Assembly (NCBI RefSeq): GCF_002778315.1
Contig: NZ_NESA01000001.1
Span: forward strand, 1 to 64,000
Length of the DNA: 64,000 bases
Direction: 5' to 3'
Origin: Limnohabitans sp. JirII-31
GTDB lineage: Bacteria; Pseudomonadota; Gammaproteobacteria; Burkholderiales; Burkholderiaceae_C
This document shows, piece after piece, positions 28,526 through 37,204 of the stretch (positions are counted from its first letter, which is position 1; the number at the start of each line of letters is the position of its first letter). Below the pieces are notes generated by a model that was given only the letters and a program-made list of their open reading frames with translations, had not been told where the DNA came from and made no database searches. The position numbers were made by a program, and so were the translations under genes.

Positions 28526-30684
28526 CCACCTCACACCTTACCGCTGGCGTGGATCGCCGGGGCTTTTTGAAGGTTTCCAGCACCGCCGCTGCGGCTTTGT
28601 CGCTGGGATTTTTCTTGCCAGAAAAAGGCATGGCTGCCACGGCAGAACGCGTCAATGCCTGGATTGAAATTCAAGCCGACGAGACCATCATCATTCGTTA
28701 TGCCCGTACCGAAATGGGCCAGGGCAGCCGCACCTCGGCACCACAGTTGGTGGCCGACGAGCTCGAAGCCGACTGGAAGCGTGTGCGCGTGGAATACGCC
28801 ACCGCGCACGAGAACCTGCGCCAAAAACGTGTCTATGGCGACATGGCCGCCGTGGGCAGCCGCACCATCCGCAACTCGCAAGAGTATTTGCGCAAAGCCG
28901 GTGCCACTGCGCGTGAAATGCTGATTGCCGCCGCCGCCCAGCAGTGGGGCGTGCCCGCCAGCGAATGCGTGGCCGCTTTGGGCGTGGTGACCCACACCCC
29001 GAGCAAACGCAAACTCAGCTACGGCAAGTTGGCCGCCGAGGCCGCCAAGTTGGAGCCACCGAAAGAGGTCCAACTCAAAGACCCGAAAGACTGGAAGATC
29101 ATTGGCAAGCCGATCAAGCGGGTGGACATTCCCGACATCGTGACGGGCCGTGTGCGCTACGGCATCGACGCGCAACTGCCTGGCATGTTGTACGCCGCTG
29201 TGGCGGCCTGCCCGGTGTTCAATGGCACGGTCAAGTCGCTGGATTCGTCCAAGGTCGACAACCGCCGTGGCATCGTGAAGGTGCTCAACCAAGGCACCTT
29301 TGTGGCGGTGGTGGGGGACAACTGGTGGCGTGCCAAAGAGGCCCTCAAAGATGTGGCGATTGAGTGGGACACGGGCGACAACGCCAAGCTCTCCAGCGCT
29401 TCCATCATGGCCAGCTTCAAGGAGGGTTTGGACCAGCCCCAACTGGCGGTGGCCCGCAATGACGGTAACGCGCCCGAGGTGTTGGCCAAGGCCAGCAAGG
29501 TGCACGAGGCTGAGTACTTCACGCCTTATCTGGCCCACGCCACGATGGAGCCGTTGGTGTGTACCGCTTGGGTGCACGACGGCAAAGTCGAGGTGTGGAC
29601 CTCCACCCAAAACCCAGAAGGCGTGTTGGCCACCGCGGCTGCGGCTGCAGGCGTGCCCCAAGACCAAGTGTTGGTGCACCCCATGCAACTCGGTGGTGGT
29701 TTGGGCCGCAAGGGCGCACAAGACTTCACGCGCCAAGGCGTGTTGATTGCCAAGGCCATGGCGGGCAAGCCCGTGAAGATGGTGTGGACCCGCGAGGAAG
29801 ACACCCAGCACGACCTGTACCGCCCCGCCAGCTTGGTGCGCATGAAGGCGTCGATGGACGACGCAGGCAAGGTGCAAGCCCTGCACATCCGCGTCAGTGC
29901 GCCCTCCATCTTGGCGACCTTGCTCAAGCTGCCTTTGCCCAACGGCATCGACGGCCAAGCGGTGGCGAGTTTCAACGACCACCCCTACAACATTCCCAAC
30001 AGCTTGGTCGATTACGCGCAGCGCAACACCAATGTGCCCGTGGGCTTTTGGCGCACCGTGGGGCACTCACAAAACCCGTTTGTGCGCGAGTCGTTCATCG
30101 ACGAGTTGGCTCATGCCGCAGGCAAAGACCCGCTGGCGTTTCGCCAGTCCTTGTTGGGCGAAAAGTTCGTCAAAGACCGTGCAATTTTGGAAGCCGTGGC
30201 CAAGGCCGCCGACTGGGGCAAGCCTTTGCCCAAGGGCGTGTTCCGTGGCATTGCCGAAACCGAAGGCTATGGCAGCTACACCGCCTGTGTGTGTGAGGTG
30301 TCGGTGAACGCCAAGTCAGAGGTCAAGATCCACCGCGTGGTGATGGGCATTGACTGCGGCTACGCCGTCAACCCCAACAACATCGAGGCGCAAATTCAAG
30401 GCAGCGTGGTGCACGGTTTGACAGCGATTTTCTGGGGCGAGATGACGGTCAAAGATGGCCGCATCGAGCAATCGAACTTCCATGACTACCGCATGATGCG
30501 TTTCAACGAAATGCCCAAGGTGGAGGCTGTGATTGCCCCCACCGGCGGCTTCTGGGGTGGCGTGGGCGAACCGGCCCAAGCACCGCTGGCACCGGCTTTG
30601 GCCAACGCCATCTTTGCGGCCACCGGCAAGCGCTTGCGCTCGTTGCCACTCAAGAACCACGGCTTGAGCTTGGCCCGCGGATGA
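28522..30684 (+). CDS. Molybdopterin large subunit of isoquinoline-1-oxidoreductase-type enzyme
   Basis: The 720-aa protein belongs to the xanthine dehydrogenase/CoxL family. Its N-terminus has a Tat-like motif (DRRGFLK, residues 11-17, then a hydrophobic stretch to about residue 38), so it is probably exported with its 2Fe-2S partner. Family motifs include TEMGQGS near residue 67, LGGGLGRKG near residue 395 and the C-terminal GVGEP with the active-site Glu. The family hydroxylates N-heterocycles or oxidises aldehydes with water as oxygen donor. No FAD subunit or cytochrome gene is adjacent, so the electron acceptor is unknown. It starts by ATGA overlap with the small subunit and its own stop overlaps the SoxY-like gene. 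Substrate unknown. Confidence 0.88.
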   Translation: MTTSHLTAGVDRRGFLKVSSTAAAALSLGFFLPEKGMAATAERVNAWIEIQADETIIIRYARTEMGQGSRTSAPQLVADELEADWKRVRVEYATAHENLRQKRVYGDMAAVGSRTIRNSQEYLRKAGATAREMLIAAAAQQWGVPASECVAALGVVTHTPSKRKLSYGKLAAEAAKLEPPKEVQLKDPKDWKIIGKPIKRVDIPDIVTGRVRYGIDAQLPGMLYAAVAACPVFNGTVKSLDSSKVDNRRGIVKVLNQGTFVAVVGDNWWRAKEALKDVAIEWDTGDNAKLSSASIMASFKEGLDQPQLAVARNDGNAPEVLAKASKVHEAEYFTPYLAHATMEPLVCTAWVHDGKVEVWTSTQNPEGVLATAAAAAGVPQDQVLVHPMQLGGGLGRKGAQDFTRQGVLIAKAMAGKPVKMVWTREEDTQHDLYRPASLVRMKASMDDAGKVQALHIRVSAPSILATLLKLPLPNGIDGQAVASFNDHPYNIPNSLVDYAQRNTNVPVGFWRTVGHSQNPFVRESFIDELAHAAGKDPLAFRQSLLGEKFVKDRAILEAVAKAADWGKPLPKGVFRGIAETEGYGSYTACVCEVSVNAKSEVKIHRVVMGIDCGYAVNPNNIEAQIQGSVVHGLTAIFWGEMTVKDGRIEQSNFHDYRMMRFNEMPKVEAVIAPTGGFWGGVGEPAQAPLAPALANAIFAATGKRLRSLPLKNHGLSLARG

Positions 30685-31160
30685 TGCAGCGCAGGCAGTG
30701 GCTGCACGCCAGTGCGGCGCTGGGGTGTGGCGCGCTGGGTCTGTCGGTGGGGCAGACCAGCGCTTGGGCCCAGGGCATGGTGTCTGGGCGTTTGCGTTCC
30801 TTGTCGGAAATGTTGGCACCTTGGCGTCAGGGGGCAGCCCCGGTGCGTCAAGCGGTGCATTTGCAACTGCCCTTGTTGGCCGACAACGGCCATTTGGTGC
30901 CGCTGAGTGTGCGCGTGGACAGCCCGATGACCGAGGCAGATCACGTGCAGGAAATCGTGCTGGTGTCACAACGCAACCCGGTCGAGCGCATGGCCACGTT
31001 CCATGTGGGGCCGTGGTCTGGGCGGGCTGAGGTCAGCACCCGGGTGCGCCTGGCAGGCTCGCAAATGGTGTTGGCGCTGGCGCGTATGTCAGACGGTCGT
31101 TGTTGCTATGACTTGGCGGATGTGATCGTCACCGAGTCGGCCTGCGTGGACGGGTCGTGA
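30681..31160 (+). CDS. soxY: SoxY-like sulfur-carrier protein with atypical C-terminus
   Basis: The 159-aa protein has a twin-arginine start ([10 protein letters not shown] followed by a hydrophobic segment to AWAQ) and a SoxY-like Ig-type core, and it is followed by a clear SoxZ. In thiosulfate oxidation SoxY carries sulfur intermediates on a cysteine in a C-terminal GGCGG arm. Here the tail reads VTESACVDGS: a cysteine (Cys155) is kept near the end but its glycine neighbours are lost. Its ATG overlaps the stop of the molybdenum hydroxylase large subunit. I infer a periplasmic carrier serving that enzyme or a divergent sulfur pathway. No SoxA, SoxB, SoxX or SoxCD genes are in the window. Confidence 0.75.
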   Translation: MMQRRQWLHASAALGCGALGLSVGQTSAWAQGMVSGRLRSLSEMLAPWRQGAAPVRQAVHLQLPLLADNGHLVPLSVRVDSPMTEADHVQEIVLVSQRNPVERMATFHVGPWSGRAEVSTRVRLAGSQMVLALARMSDGRCCYDLADVIVTESACVDGS

Positions 31161-31164
31161 CGCC

Positions 31165-31512
31165 ATGGCTTTGAATTTGGCGCGCATGTCCTGGCCCGAC
31201 CGTGTGGTGGTGGGGGATGTGTTCAAGGTTCGCATCTTGGTACAACACCCCATGGAGACAGGCTACTTGCAAGACAACGAGGGTCGCACCGTGCCGCGCA
31301 ATGTGATCCAAACCTTGAGCTGCCAATGGGTGGGCGAGGGCGCACCACCGCAAGAGGTGTTTCGGGTCGAGCCTTCATCGGGCATTTCGGCCAACCCCTT
31401 GTTTGAGTTTTATTTGCGTGCCACGCGCTCGGGTGAGCTGTGGCTGCGCTGGATCGACGACGCAGGGCAAATGGGGCAGTTGCGCCAAGTGTTGACGGTG
31501 CTCAGCGCGTAA
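31165..31512 (+). CDS. soxZ: SoxZ-like partner protein
   Basis: The 115-aa Ig-fold protein shows SoxZ features: HPMETGYLQDNEGRTVPRNVI in the middle and a C-terminal GELWLRWIDDAGQ strand pair. SoxZ has no signal peptide and is exported by riding with Tat-exported SoxY; the same arrangement is seen here. It starts 4 bp after the SoxY-like stop. In the known system SoxZ stabilises SoxY and positions its arm for SoxAX, SoxB and SoxCD. It is the last gene of the IorAB-SoxYZ operon and converges with a small minus-strand gene. Confidence 0.85.
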   Translation: MALNLARMSWPDRVVVGDVFKVRILVQHPMETGYLQDNEGRTVPRNVIQTLSCQWVGEGAPPQEVFRVEPSSGISANPLFEFYLRATRSGELWLRWIDDAGQMGQLRQVLTVLSA

Positions 31513-31518
31513 CACGTA

Positions 31519-31752
31519 TCAAGCGTAAACGTCGACTTCACTGCCCTTGCCTTCAAACAGGGCGGCAGCACTGGGATGGCCTTGTGCTGCATTGGATGCC
31601 GCCATCAACAGGCTGTCGGCGCTGGCGCTGAAGGGTCCATCAACCTCTTCAATGGGCGTAGCGCCTTTGGTGACGCGCGACACTTTGGCCACGGGTGGGT
31701 AGACCTTGGCCGAGGGGCGGTTGCTGTGGATGCTGCTGACACTCAAGCCCAT
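31519..31752 (-). CDS. Hypothetical small protein, 77 aa
   Basis: This is a short gene with a strong ribosome site (AAAGGAG, 6 nt before ATG 31752), which argues that it is real. The protein begins MGLSVSSIHSNRPSAKVYPP and is rich in Ser, Ala and Pro, with no signal peptide, membrane segment or recognised motif. It may be largely disordered. It is convergent with soxZ (6-bp gap) and divergent from the next TctC gene. Confidence 0.6.
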   Translation of the reverse strand: MGLSVSSIHSNRPSAKVYPPVAKVSRVTKGATPIEEVDGPFSASADSLLMAASNAAQGHPSAAALFEGKGSEVDVYA

Positions 31753-31881
31753 GGCCAACTCCTTTCTATGTCTGTTTGATAGATCGGCACGACAGCGTGC
31801 GGCTTGAGGGGTCGCTCAAATGACTCGGGTACTCCAGCCCCTGTGCGCTGGTTCGCGGGGGGCGTGATACGCTGCACCTCT

Positions 31882-32865
31882 ATGACGACATCGCGCATTT
31901 TCTTAGGGCTGATTCTGGTTGGGCTGGGGTCGTTGGGCATAGGCAGTGCTTGGGCGCAAGATTACCCAACACGCCCCATCACCATGGTCATGCCCTACGC
32001 GCCAGGCGGGCCTGGCGATGTCATCACCCGCATCTATGCCGCAGCGATGCAAAAGGCTTTGGGGCAACAAATCGTGGTGGACAACACCGCGGGCGCTTCG
32101 GGCACGATTGGCACGGCCAAGGTGGCGCGCAGCAAGCCCGATGGCTACACGCTGCTCATGATCCATGTCAGCCACGCCACCAACTTGGCGATGTTCAAAA
32201 ACCTCTCCTACAGCCCGGTGGACGACTTTGAACCGATTGGCTTGGCCACCGAAGGCCCGATGGTGGTGGTGGCGCGGCGTGACTTTCCGGCCAAAGATGC
32301 CAAAGAGTTCGTGGCCTATGTGCGCGACAACGCAGCCAAGTTGAGCATGGGCCACGCTGGCGTGGGCTCGGCCTCGCATTTGTGCAGCTTGATGTTCATG
32401 AACGCGCTCAACGTGCAACTGACTTCCGTGCCCTACAAGGGCGCAGCCCCTGCCTTGAACGATGTGATGGGTGGCCAACTGGATGTGATGTGCGACCAAA
32501 CCACCAGCACCACGCCAGCCACCACCAGTGGTCGCGTCAAGGCCTATTTGGTGGCGGGCAAAACCCGTTTGGCCTCGCTGCCCGATTTGCCGGCCTTGCC
32601 CGAGTTGGGGACCTCGGGCTTTGACATCAGCATCATGTTTGGCCTTTACGCGCCCAAGGGCACACCCAAGGCCGTGATCGACAAACTCACCGTGGCGTTG
32701 CAAGCCGCCATCAAAGACCCGGATGTGAAATCGCGCCTGGGCTCGTTGGGTGCCTTGCCGGTGACGGCAGAGAAGGCTCGGCCTGACTATTTGCGCGCCC
32801 ATTTGAAACACGAAATTGAAACGCTCAATCCCTTGTTGATCAAGGCCGGCGTTCAGCCAGACTGA
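31882..32865 (+). CDS. TctC/Bug-family periplasmic binding protein
   Basis: The 327-aa protein has a signal peptide (MTTSRIFLGLILVGLGSLG, cleavage near SAWAQ). It then has the Bug core YPTRPITMVMPYAPGGPGDV and SKPDGYTLLMIHVSHAT. ATG 31882 is chosen because it places the signal peptide at the N-terminus. It is followed 14 bp later by azlC, so the three genes may be one unit, although Bug and Azl proteins do not normally share a substrate. The ligand is unknown. Confidence 0.87.
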   Translation: MTTSRIFLGLILVGLGSLGIGSAWAQDYPTRPITMVMPYAPGGPGDVITRIYAAAMQKALGQQIVVDNTAGASGTIGTAKVARSKPDGYTLLMIHVSHATNLAMFKNLSYSPVDDFEPIGLATEGPMVVVARRDFPAKDAKEFVAYVRDNAAKLSMGHAGVGSASHLCSLMFMNALNVQLTSVPYKGAAPALNDVMGGQLDVMCDQTTSTTPATTSGRVKAYLVAGKTRLASLPDLPALPELGTSGFDISIMFGLYAPKGTPKAVIDKLTVALQAAIKDPDVKSRLGSLGALPVTAEKARPDYLRAHLKHEIETLNPLLIKAGVQPD

Positions 32866-32879
32866 AGTGAGGCTGTGAG

Positions 32880-33614
32880 ATGACTGGGATACGGTTTGCC
32901 AACCGACGAGACGCGTTTGTGGCCGGTGTGCGTGCCGCCTTAGGAGCGCCCATGGTGGTGTTGTTTGCAGGCATGGTGGGCTTTGGTGCCATGGGCCGCA
33001 GCAACGGCTTCGATGTGTGGCTGATGACGGCCAGCAGTTTGCTGATGTTTGCCTTGCCCGGGCAGGTGGTGTTGTTTGAAATGCTGATCACCGGCTCGTC
33101 CTTGTTTGCCATGGTGCTGGCGGTGACTCTGTCGTCCTCGCGCTTCATCACCATGACCGTCACTTTGTTTCCGCAGTTCCACCGCCGTGACCGCAACAAC
33201 CGTTTGTATGCCGCGGTGCATGTGTTGGCCATGACGGCCTGGGCGGTGTCGATGCGGGAGTTTCAATCGATGCCTGCGAAACACCGCTTGGCCTACTTCT
33301 TAGGACTGGCCGTGCCGTGCTGGTTGGTGTCGGTGCCTGGCACGTACTTGGGCTACCAAGTGGCGGGTTGGGTATCACCGCCCGTGACCTTGGCCTTGGT
33401 GTTTTTGAACCCCTTGTTCTTTTTGTTGACCTTCACCGAGGTCAAGCCTTGGGCCAACCGCTTGGCGATTGCTTTGGGTTGCGTGCTGGGCCCGTTGTTT
33501 TACCTCTGGGACCGTGACACGAGTTTGTTGACCACGGGTTTGGTGGGCGGAACGTTGGCGTATTGGGTGGACCGCCGCTGGCTGCGCCCGGCACCCCAAG
33601 AGGTGCGCGCATGA
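32880..33614 (+). CDS. azlC: AzlC-family branched-chain amino acid exporter, large subunit
   Basis: The 244-aa inner-membrane protein has several hydrophobic segments. It carries the AzlC pattern near the start (GVRAALGAPMVVLFAGMVGFGAMGRSNGF), then SSSRFITM and the acidic-basic stretch before helix four. AzlCD pairs export branched-chain amino acids and analogues. It overlaps azlD by 4 bp (ATGA), as is usual. The start ATG 32880 has a GAGG just upstream. Confidence 0.88.
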   Translation: MTGIRFANRRDAFVAGVRAALGAPMVVLFAGMVGFGAMGRSNGFDVWLMTASSLLMFALPGQVVLFEMLITGSSLFAMVLAVTLSSSRFITMTVTLFPQFHRRDRNNRLYAAVHVLAMTAWAVSMREFQSMPAKHRLAYFLGLAVPCWLVSVPGTYLGYQVAGWVSPPVTLALVFLNPLFFLLTFTEVKPWANRLAIALGCVLGPLFYLWDRDTSLLTTGLVGGTLAYWVDRRWLRPAPQEVRA

Positions 33615-33952
33615 CGGCCCCCATGCAAGACTGGACGCCTTGGTTGGCCTTGGTCGGGGCCAGCGTGGGCACGTATTTTTGCCGCGCCATTGGTGTGCTG
33701 TTGTCAGACCAAATCAACCAAGAGAGCGAGATTTTTCGCTGGCTTTCTGCCGTGACCTATGCCATGGTGGCGGCCCTGACGGTGCGCATGATCTTGATGC
33801 CAATTGGCGTCTTGGCCCAGGTGCCAATGGTGGTGCGTGTGGCGGTGTGTGCGGTGAGTGTGGCGGTGATGATGTCGCACCCGCAACGTCGCTTGGTGCC
33901 CGCCTTGTTGACGGGCACTTTGCTGATCATGAGCTACGGCATCATGGCTTGA
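33611..33952 (+). CDS. azlD: AzlD-family branched-chain amino acid exporter, small subunit
   Basis: The 113-aa hydrophobic protein has about four membrane segments. The stretch VGASVGTYFCRAIGVLLSD matches the AzlD family start, followed by EIFRWLSAVTYAMVAALTVRM. It acts with AzlC in the inner membrane. The start is ATG 33611 inside the azlC stop; an upstream GTG in frame lies within azlC. A T-rich 16-bp gap separates it from the MFS gene. Confidence 0.88.
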   Translation: MTAPMQDWTPWLALVGASVGTYFCRAIGVLLSDQINQESEIFRWLSAVTYAMVAALTVRMILMPIGVLAQVPMVVRVAVCAVSVAVMMSHPQRRLVPALLTGTLLIMSYGIMA

Positions 33953-33968
33953 TCTTTTTTTAAATTCA

Positions 33969-35183
33969 ATGAGCACCAATTCTTTCTCCGCGCTGCTCAA
34001 ACAGCGCCAGTTTCTTCGGTTTTGGTTTGCGCGTTTGGTGGGCATCATGGCCAACCAGATGCTCATGTTGGCTGTGGCCTGGCATGTGTACGACATGACT
34101 TCCAGCGCTTGGGACTTGGGGCTGGTGGGCCTGTTTCAGTTCATCCCTGCGTTGCTGATGACCTTGCCAGCGGGGCATGTGGCCGACCGGGTGCATCGCG
34201 GGCGCTTGTTCGCCGTGTGCATGTTGGCCCAGGCTGCGGTGGCTTTGGTGTTGGTGTGGGGCATTGAGGGTGGTTTTGCCAGCCGTGAGTTGATTTTTGC
34301 CTTGTCGGTGGTGCTGGGTGTGGCACGCGCTTTTCAAATGCCCGCGCAGCAAGCCATCACGCCCACCTTGGTACCCGGCCATTTGTTGCAACCGGCCGTG
34401 GCCCTGAGTTCGAGCGGTGTGCAAGTGGCCATCATTGGCGGACCGGCTTTGGGTGGTTTGCTCTATGTGTTGGGGCCCACCACGGTCTACCTCACCTGCG
34501 CGGTGTTGCTGTCGCTCGCTTTTGTGTTGACCTGGTGGGTGGTGATGCCGCACACCAAGGTGGCGCACACGGCCGCCACATGGCGCACGGTCATGGCGGG
34601 CGTGATGTTTGTGTGTGAGCGTCAAATCTTGCTGGGTGCCATGGCGCTCGATTTGTTCGCCGTGTTGCTGGGTGGCGCGACCGCCTTGTTGCCGATTTAC
34701 GCGCGCGACATTTTGCATGTCGGACCCGAAGGCTTGGGGCTGCTGCGTGGCGCACCTGCGGTGGGGGCCTTGGTGGTGTCGCTGATCTTGGCGCGTTGGC
34801 CGATGCAGCGCCATGTGGGCCATCGCTTGCTGCTGGCGGTGGGCGTGTTTGGTTTGGCCACGGTGGTGTTTGGCTTGTCCGAATCTTTCTGGCTGTCCAT
34901 GCTGGCACTGGCCGTGACGGGTGCGGCAGACAACATCAGTGTGGTGACCCGCTTGACCTTGATGCAAATGGAAACCCCCGACGACATGCGCGGGCGCGTG
35001 GCGGCGGTGAATGGCATTTTCATTGGTGCGTCGAACCAGCTTGGTGAGTTTGAGTCGGGAGCCACAGCCGCGTGGCTGGGGCCGGTGGGCTCGGTGGTGT
35101 TTGGTGGCATTGGCACCATGGTGGTGGCGGTGCTGTGGTTGCGCTTGTTCCCCCAGCTGGCGCACCGTGACCGCATGACTTGA
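33969..35183 (+). CDS. MFS transporter, EntS-like
   Basis: The 404-aa protein has about 12 membrane segments. The N-terminal half has the EntS/MFS_3-type features FWFARLVGIMANQMLMLAVAWHVYD and the loop AGHVADRVHRGRLF between helices 2 and 3. The C-terminal half has ETPDDMRGRVAAVNGIFIGASNQLG in two stretches typical of this branch. The family exports siderophores, drugs or metabolites by proton antiport. The substrate cannot be predicted from context. It lies between azlD and a TctC gene, all in one direction. Confidence 0.83.
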   Translation: MSTNSFSALLKQRQFLRFWFARLVGIMANQMLMLAVAWHVYDMTSSAWDLGLVGLFQFIPALLMTLPAGHVADRVHRGRLFAVCMLAQAAVALVLVWGIEGGFASRELIFALSVVLGVARAFQMPAQQAITPTLVPGHLLQPAVALSSSGVQVAIIGGPALGGLLYVLGPTTVYLTCAVLLSLAFVLTWWVVMPHTKVAHTAATWRTVMAGVMFVCERQILLGAMALDLFAVLLGGATALLPIYARDILHVGPEGLGLLRGAPAVGALVVSLILARWPMQRHVGHRLLLAVGVFGLATVVFGLSESFWLSMLALAVTGAADNISVVTRLTLMQMETPDDMRGRVAAVNGIFIGASNQLGEFESGATAAWLGPVGSVVFGGIGTMVVAVLWLRLFPQLAHRDRMT

Positions 35184-35207
35184 ATTTTTTTCCCAAAGGA
35201 TGTCCCG

Positions 35208-36188
35208 ATGAAGATCACTCCATGGCTGTTGTGCAGCCTGATGCTGGGCGCTGCTGGCGCTCAAGCGCAAACCCAAGTCGCACACAAAGACTACCCCAAC
35301 CATCCAATTCGCATGGTGGTGCCTTATGTGGCGGGAGGGCCGATGGACTTCATTGGCCGCACCTTGAACCAAAAAATGGCGCCATCCCTGGGGCAGAACT
35401 TTGTGATCGACAACCGCGCGGGCGCGGGGGGTGCCATTGGCACTGGGGTGGTCGCCAAGTCGGCACCCGATGGCTACACGTTGCTCAACACCTCGTCGAG
35501 CCATGCCAGCTTGCCTGTGGTGTCACCCAGCTTGAGCTATGACCCTGTGAAAGATTTCACGCCCATCACCTTGGTGGCCAACAGCGTGGGCTTTGTGGTT
35601 GCCGTGGGGCCGAGCGTGAAGGCCAACACCTTGCAAGAGTTCATCGCCGATGCGAAAGCGCGGCCCGAGAAGCTCAACTACGGCTCGGGCGGTGTGGGCA
35701 ATGTGATGCAGTTTGCGGCCGAGTTTTTCAACACCAGTGCGGGCACCAAGATCAACCACGTGCCCTACAAAGGCGTGGGCGAGGCGATCACCGACTTGAT
35801 GGCCGGACGCATCGATGTGTGCATTGGCTCGGCCACGGCGCTGTTGCCCTTGGTCAAGTCGGGCAAGCTGCGTGCCTTGGCCATCACGGGCAAAACCCGC
35901 TGGGCGTTGATGCCGGATGTACCCACGGTCGATGAAGCGGGTGTGAAGGGCTTTGTCTACACGCCTTGGTACGGCTTGTGGTACCCAGCTGGCACGCCCA
36001 TGGAATACGTGACGCGCATGCGCCAAGAAGTGGTCAAGGCCTTGGAAGACCCGGAGGTCAAACGCGCATTTGCCGAGCAGGGCTATGTGACGGTGGGCTC
36101 CACGCCCGCTGAGTTTGCCAAGGTGATTGCCGACGAGATCGACGCCAACAAACGCTTGGCCACCAAGATCAACTTTGCGGCACCTTGA
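35208..36188 (+). CDS. TctC/Bug-family periplasmic binding protein
   Basis: The 326-aa protein has a signal peptide (MKITPWLLCSLMLGAAGAQAQ) and Bug motifs: YPNHPIRMVVPYVAGGPMDFI and SAPDGYTLLNTSSSHA. An AAAGGA precedes the ATG. Its 3' end overlaps the convergent queD gene by 20 bp, so expression of the two could interfere. No transporter subunits are nearby. The ligand is unknown. Confidence 0.87.
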   Translation: MKITPWLLCSLMLGAAGAQAQTQVAHKDYPNHPIRMVVPYVAGGPMDFIGRTLNQKMAPSLGQNFVIDNRAGAGGAIGTGVVAKSAPDGYTLLNTSSSHASLPVVSPSLSYDPVKDFTPITLVANSVGFVVAVGPSVKANTLQEFIADAKARPEKLNYGSGGVGNVMQFAAEFFNTSAGTKINHVPYKGVGEAITDLMAGRIDVCIGSATALLPLVKSGKLRALAITGKTRWALMPDVPTVDEAGVKGFVYTPWYGLWYPAGTPMEYVTRMRQEVVKALEDPEVKRAFAEQGYVTVGSTPAEFAKVIADEIDANKRLATKINFAAP

Positions 36189-36540
36189 GGCAGCACTTGT
36201 CGCCACTGGCTGGACGCTCCACCACCACGCGAGCCAAATTGGGCAAGGCGTCTTTGAGTTGGGTATGTAAAAACAGGCACAGGTTTTCCAGCGTGGCCGG
36301 GCCTAAACCTGCCACTTCGTCTAAGAAGTGGTGGTCGAGTTGGGTGCGTACTTTCTCGACTTCTTGGCGCAAGTAAGCCAAGTCCATCATCATGCCGGTG
36401 GCTGGGTCGGGTGTGCCCGCGATGGTGACTTCTGCGTGGTAGGTGTGGCCGTGGATGCGCAGGCTGCCTTGGGCGTCAATCGTTCGGCGCAAGGTGTGGG
36501 CCGCTTCAAAGTAGAAGCGTTGGCTGAGTTCAAACGTCAT
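36169..36540 (-). CDS. queD: 6-carboxytetrahydropterin synthase family (QueD)
   Basis: The 123-aa protein of the PTPS/QueD family acts early in 7-deazaguanine (queuosine precursor) synthesis. Zinc ligands are visible as His15 (FEAAHTL) and His30/His32 (IHGHTYH), and the DHHFLD catalytic pair is present near residue 69. The residue four before HGH, which is the catalytic cysteine in E. coli QueD, is Ser26 here. This may be a lineage feature rather than loss of function. The gene overlaps queE by 4 bp, and its 3' end overlaps the convergent TctC gene. Confidence 0.88.
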   Translation of the reverse strand: MTFELSQRFYFEAAHTLRRTIDAQGSLRIHGHTYHAEVTIAGTPDPATGMMMDLAYLRQEVEKVRTQLDHHFLDEVAGLGPATLENLCLFLHTQLKDALPNLARVVVERPASGDKCCLKVPQS

Positions 36541-37169
36541 CGAATACCGATCAATTTATGGGTTTGCACGCTCAGTCGCCACTGAGGGTGTGACTGGCAA
36601 TAGGCGATGGCGGCTGCGGTGTTGGCCGCGGCCAAGGGGCCGTCCATCGGTTGCAGGTAGTGGTGTTCAAAGTGGAGTTGTTCAAACTCTTCGGGATGGT
36701 TGCCCGCTTGTGGGTAGACCAGCTTGAGCTCTTGCCCGCTGCGCACCACCAAGGCGCTGCCTGCTTTGGGGCTGACGCACAACCAGTCAATGCCGTCTGG
36801 AGGAACCACAGTCCCATTGGTTTCCACGGCGATGGTGAAGTTTTGGTCGTGCAGGGCTTGAACCAGTGCCGCGTCGACTTGCAACAAGGGCTCGCCTCCC
36901 GTGAGCACCACCAAGCGATGCGCTTGACCCTGGGGCCAGAACGCGGCAATGGCGAGGGCCAAGTCTTGGGCCGTGGCAAATTTGCCGCCACCGTCGCCAT
37001 CGGTGCCCACAAAGTCGGTGTCGCAAAACTGGCAGATGGCGCTGCTTCGGTCTTCTTCTCGTCCGCTCCATAAGTTGCAACCTGCGAAGCGACAGAACAC
37101 GGACGGACGGCCCGCGTTTGCCCCTTCGCCTTGCAAGGTGTAGAACATTTCTTTCACGCTGTATGTCAT
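36537..37169 (-). CDS. queE: 7-carboxy-7-deazaguanine synthase
   Basis: The 210-aa radical SAM enzyme converts 6-carboxytetrahydropterin to 7-carboxy-7-deazaguanine. The cluster motif is the long CX14CX2C version (Cys31, Cys46, Cys49: GCNLWSG...CQFCDTDF) known from Burkholderia QueE, rather than CX3CX2C. GGEPLLQ near residue 90 is the SAM-contacting stretch. It is transcribed ahead of queD with an ATGA overlap. queC and queF are not in the window. Confidence 0.93.
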   Translation of the reverse strand: MTYSVKEMFYTLQGEGANAGRPSVFCRFAGCNLWSGREEDRSSAICQFCDTDFVGTDGDGGGKFATAQDLALAIAAFWPQGQAHRLVVLTGGEPLLQVDAALVQALHDQNFTIAVETNGTVVPPDGIDWLCVSPKAGSALVVRSGQELKLVYPQAGNHPEEFEQLHFEHHYLQPMDGPLAAANTAAAIAYCQSHPQWRLSVQTHKLIGIR

Positions 37170-37204
37170 GGGGATGAACTGTACCGGAGTGCTAACCTCT
37201 GCCT

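Noticed and set aside
28531-30066. 511-codon frame on the minus strand
   Set aside because: It is fully antisense to the molybdenum hydroxylase large subunit; its composition is His/Gly/Ala rich with no motif.
30681-31512. A thiosulfate-oxidising Sox system
   Set aside because: Only SoxYZ-like genes are present; soxA, soxB, soxX and soxCD are absent and the SoxY arm is altered.
33966-35504. 512-codon frame on the minus strand
   Set aside because: It is antisense to the MFS gene and the start of a TctC gene; very His/Gln-rich, a typical shadow in high-GC DNA.
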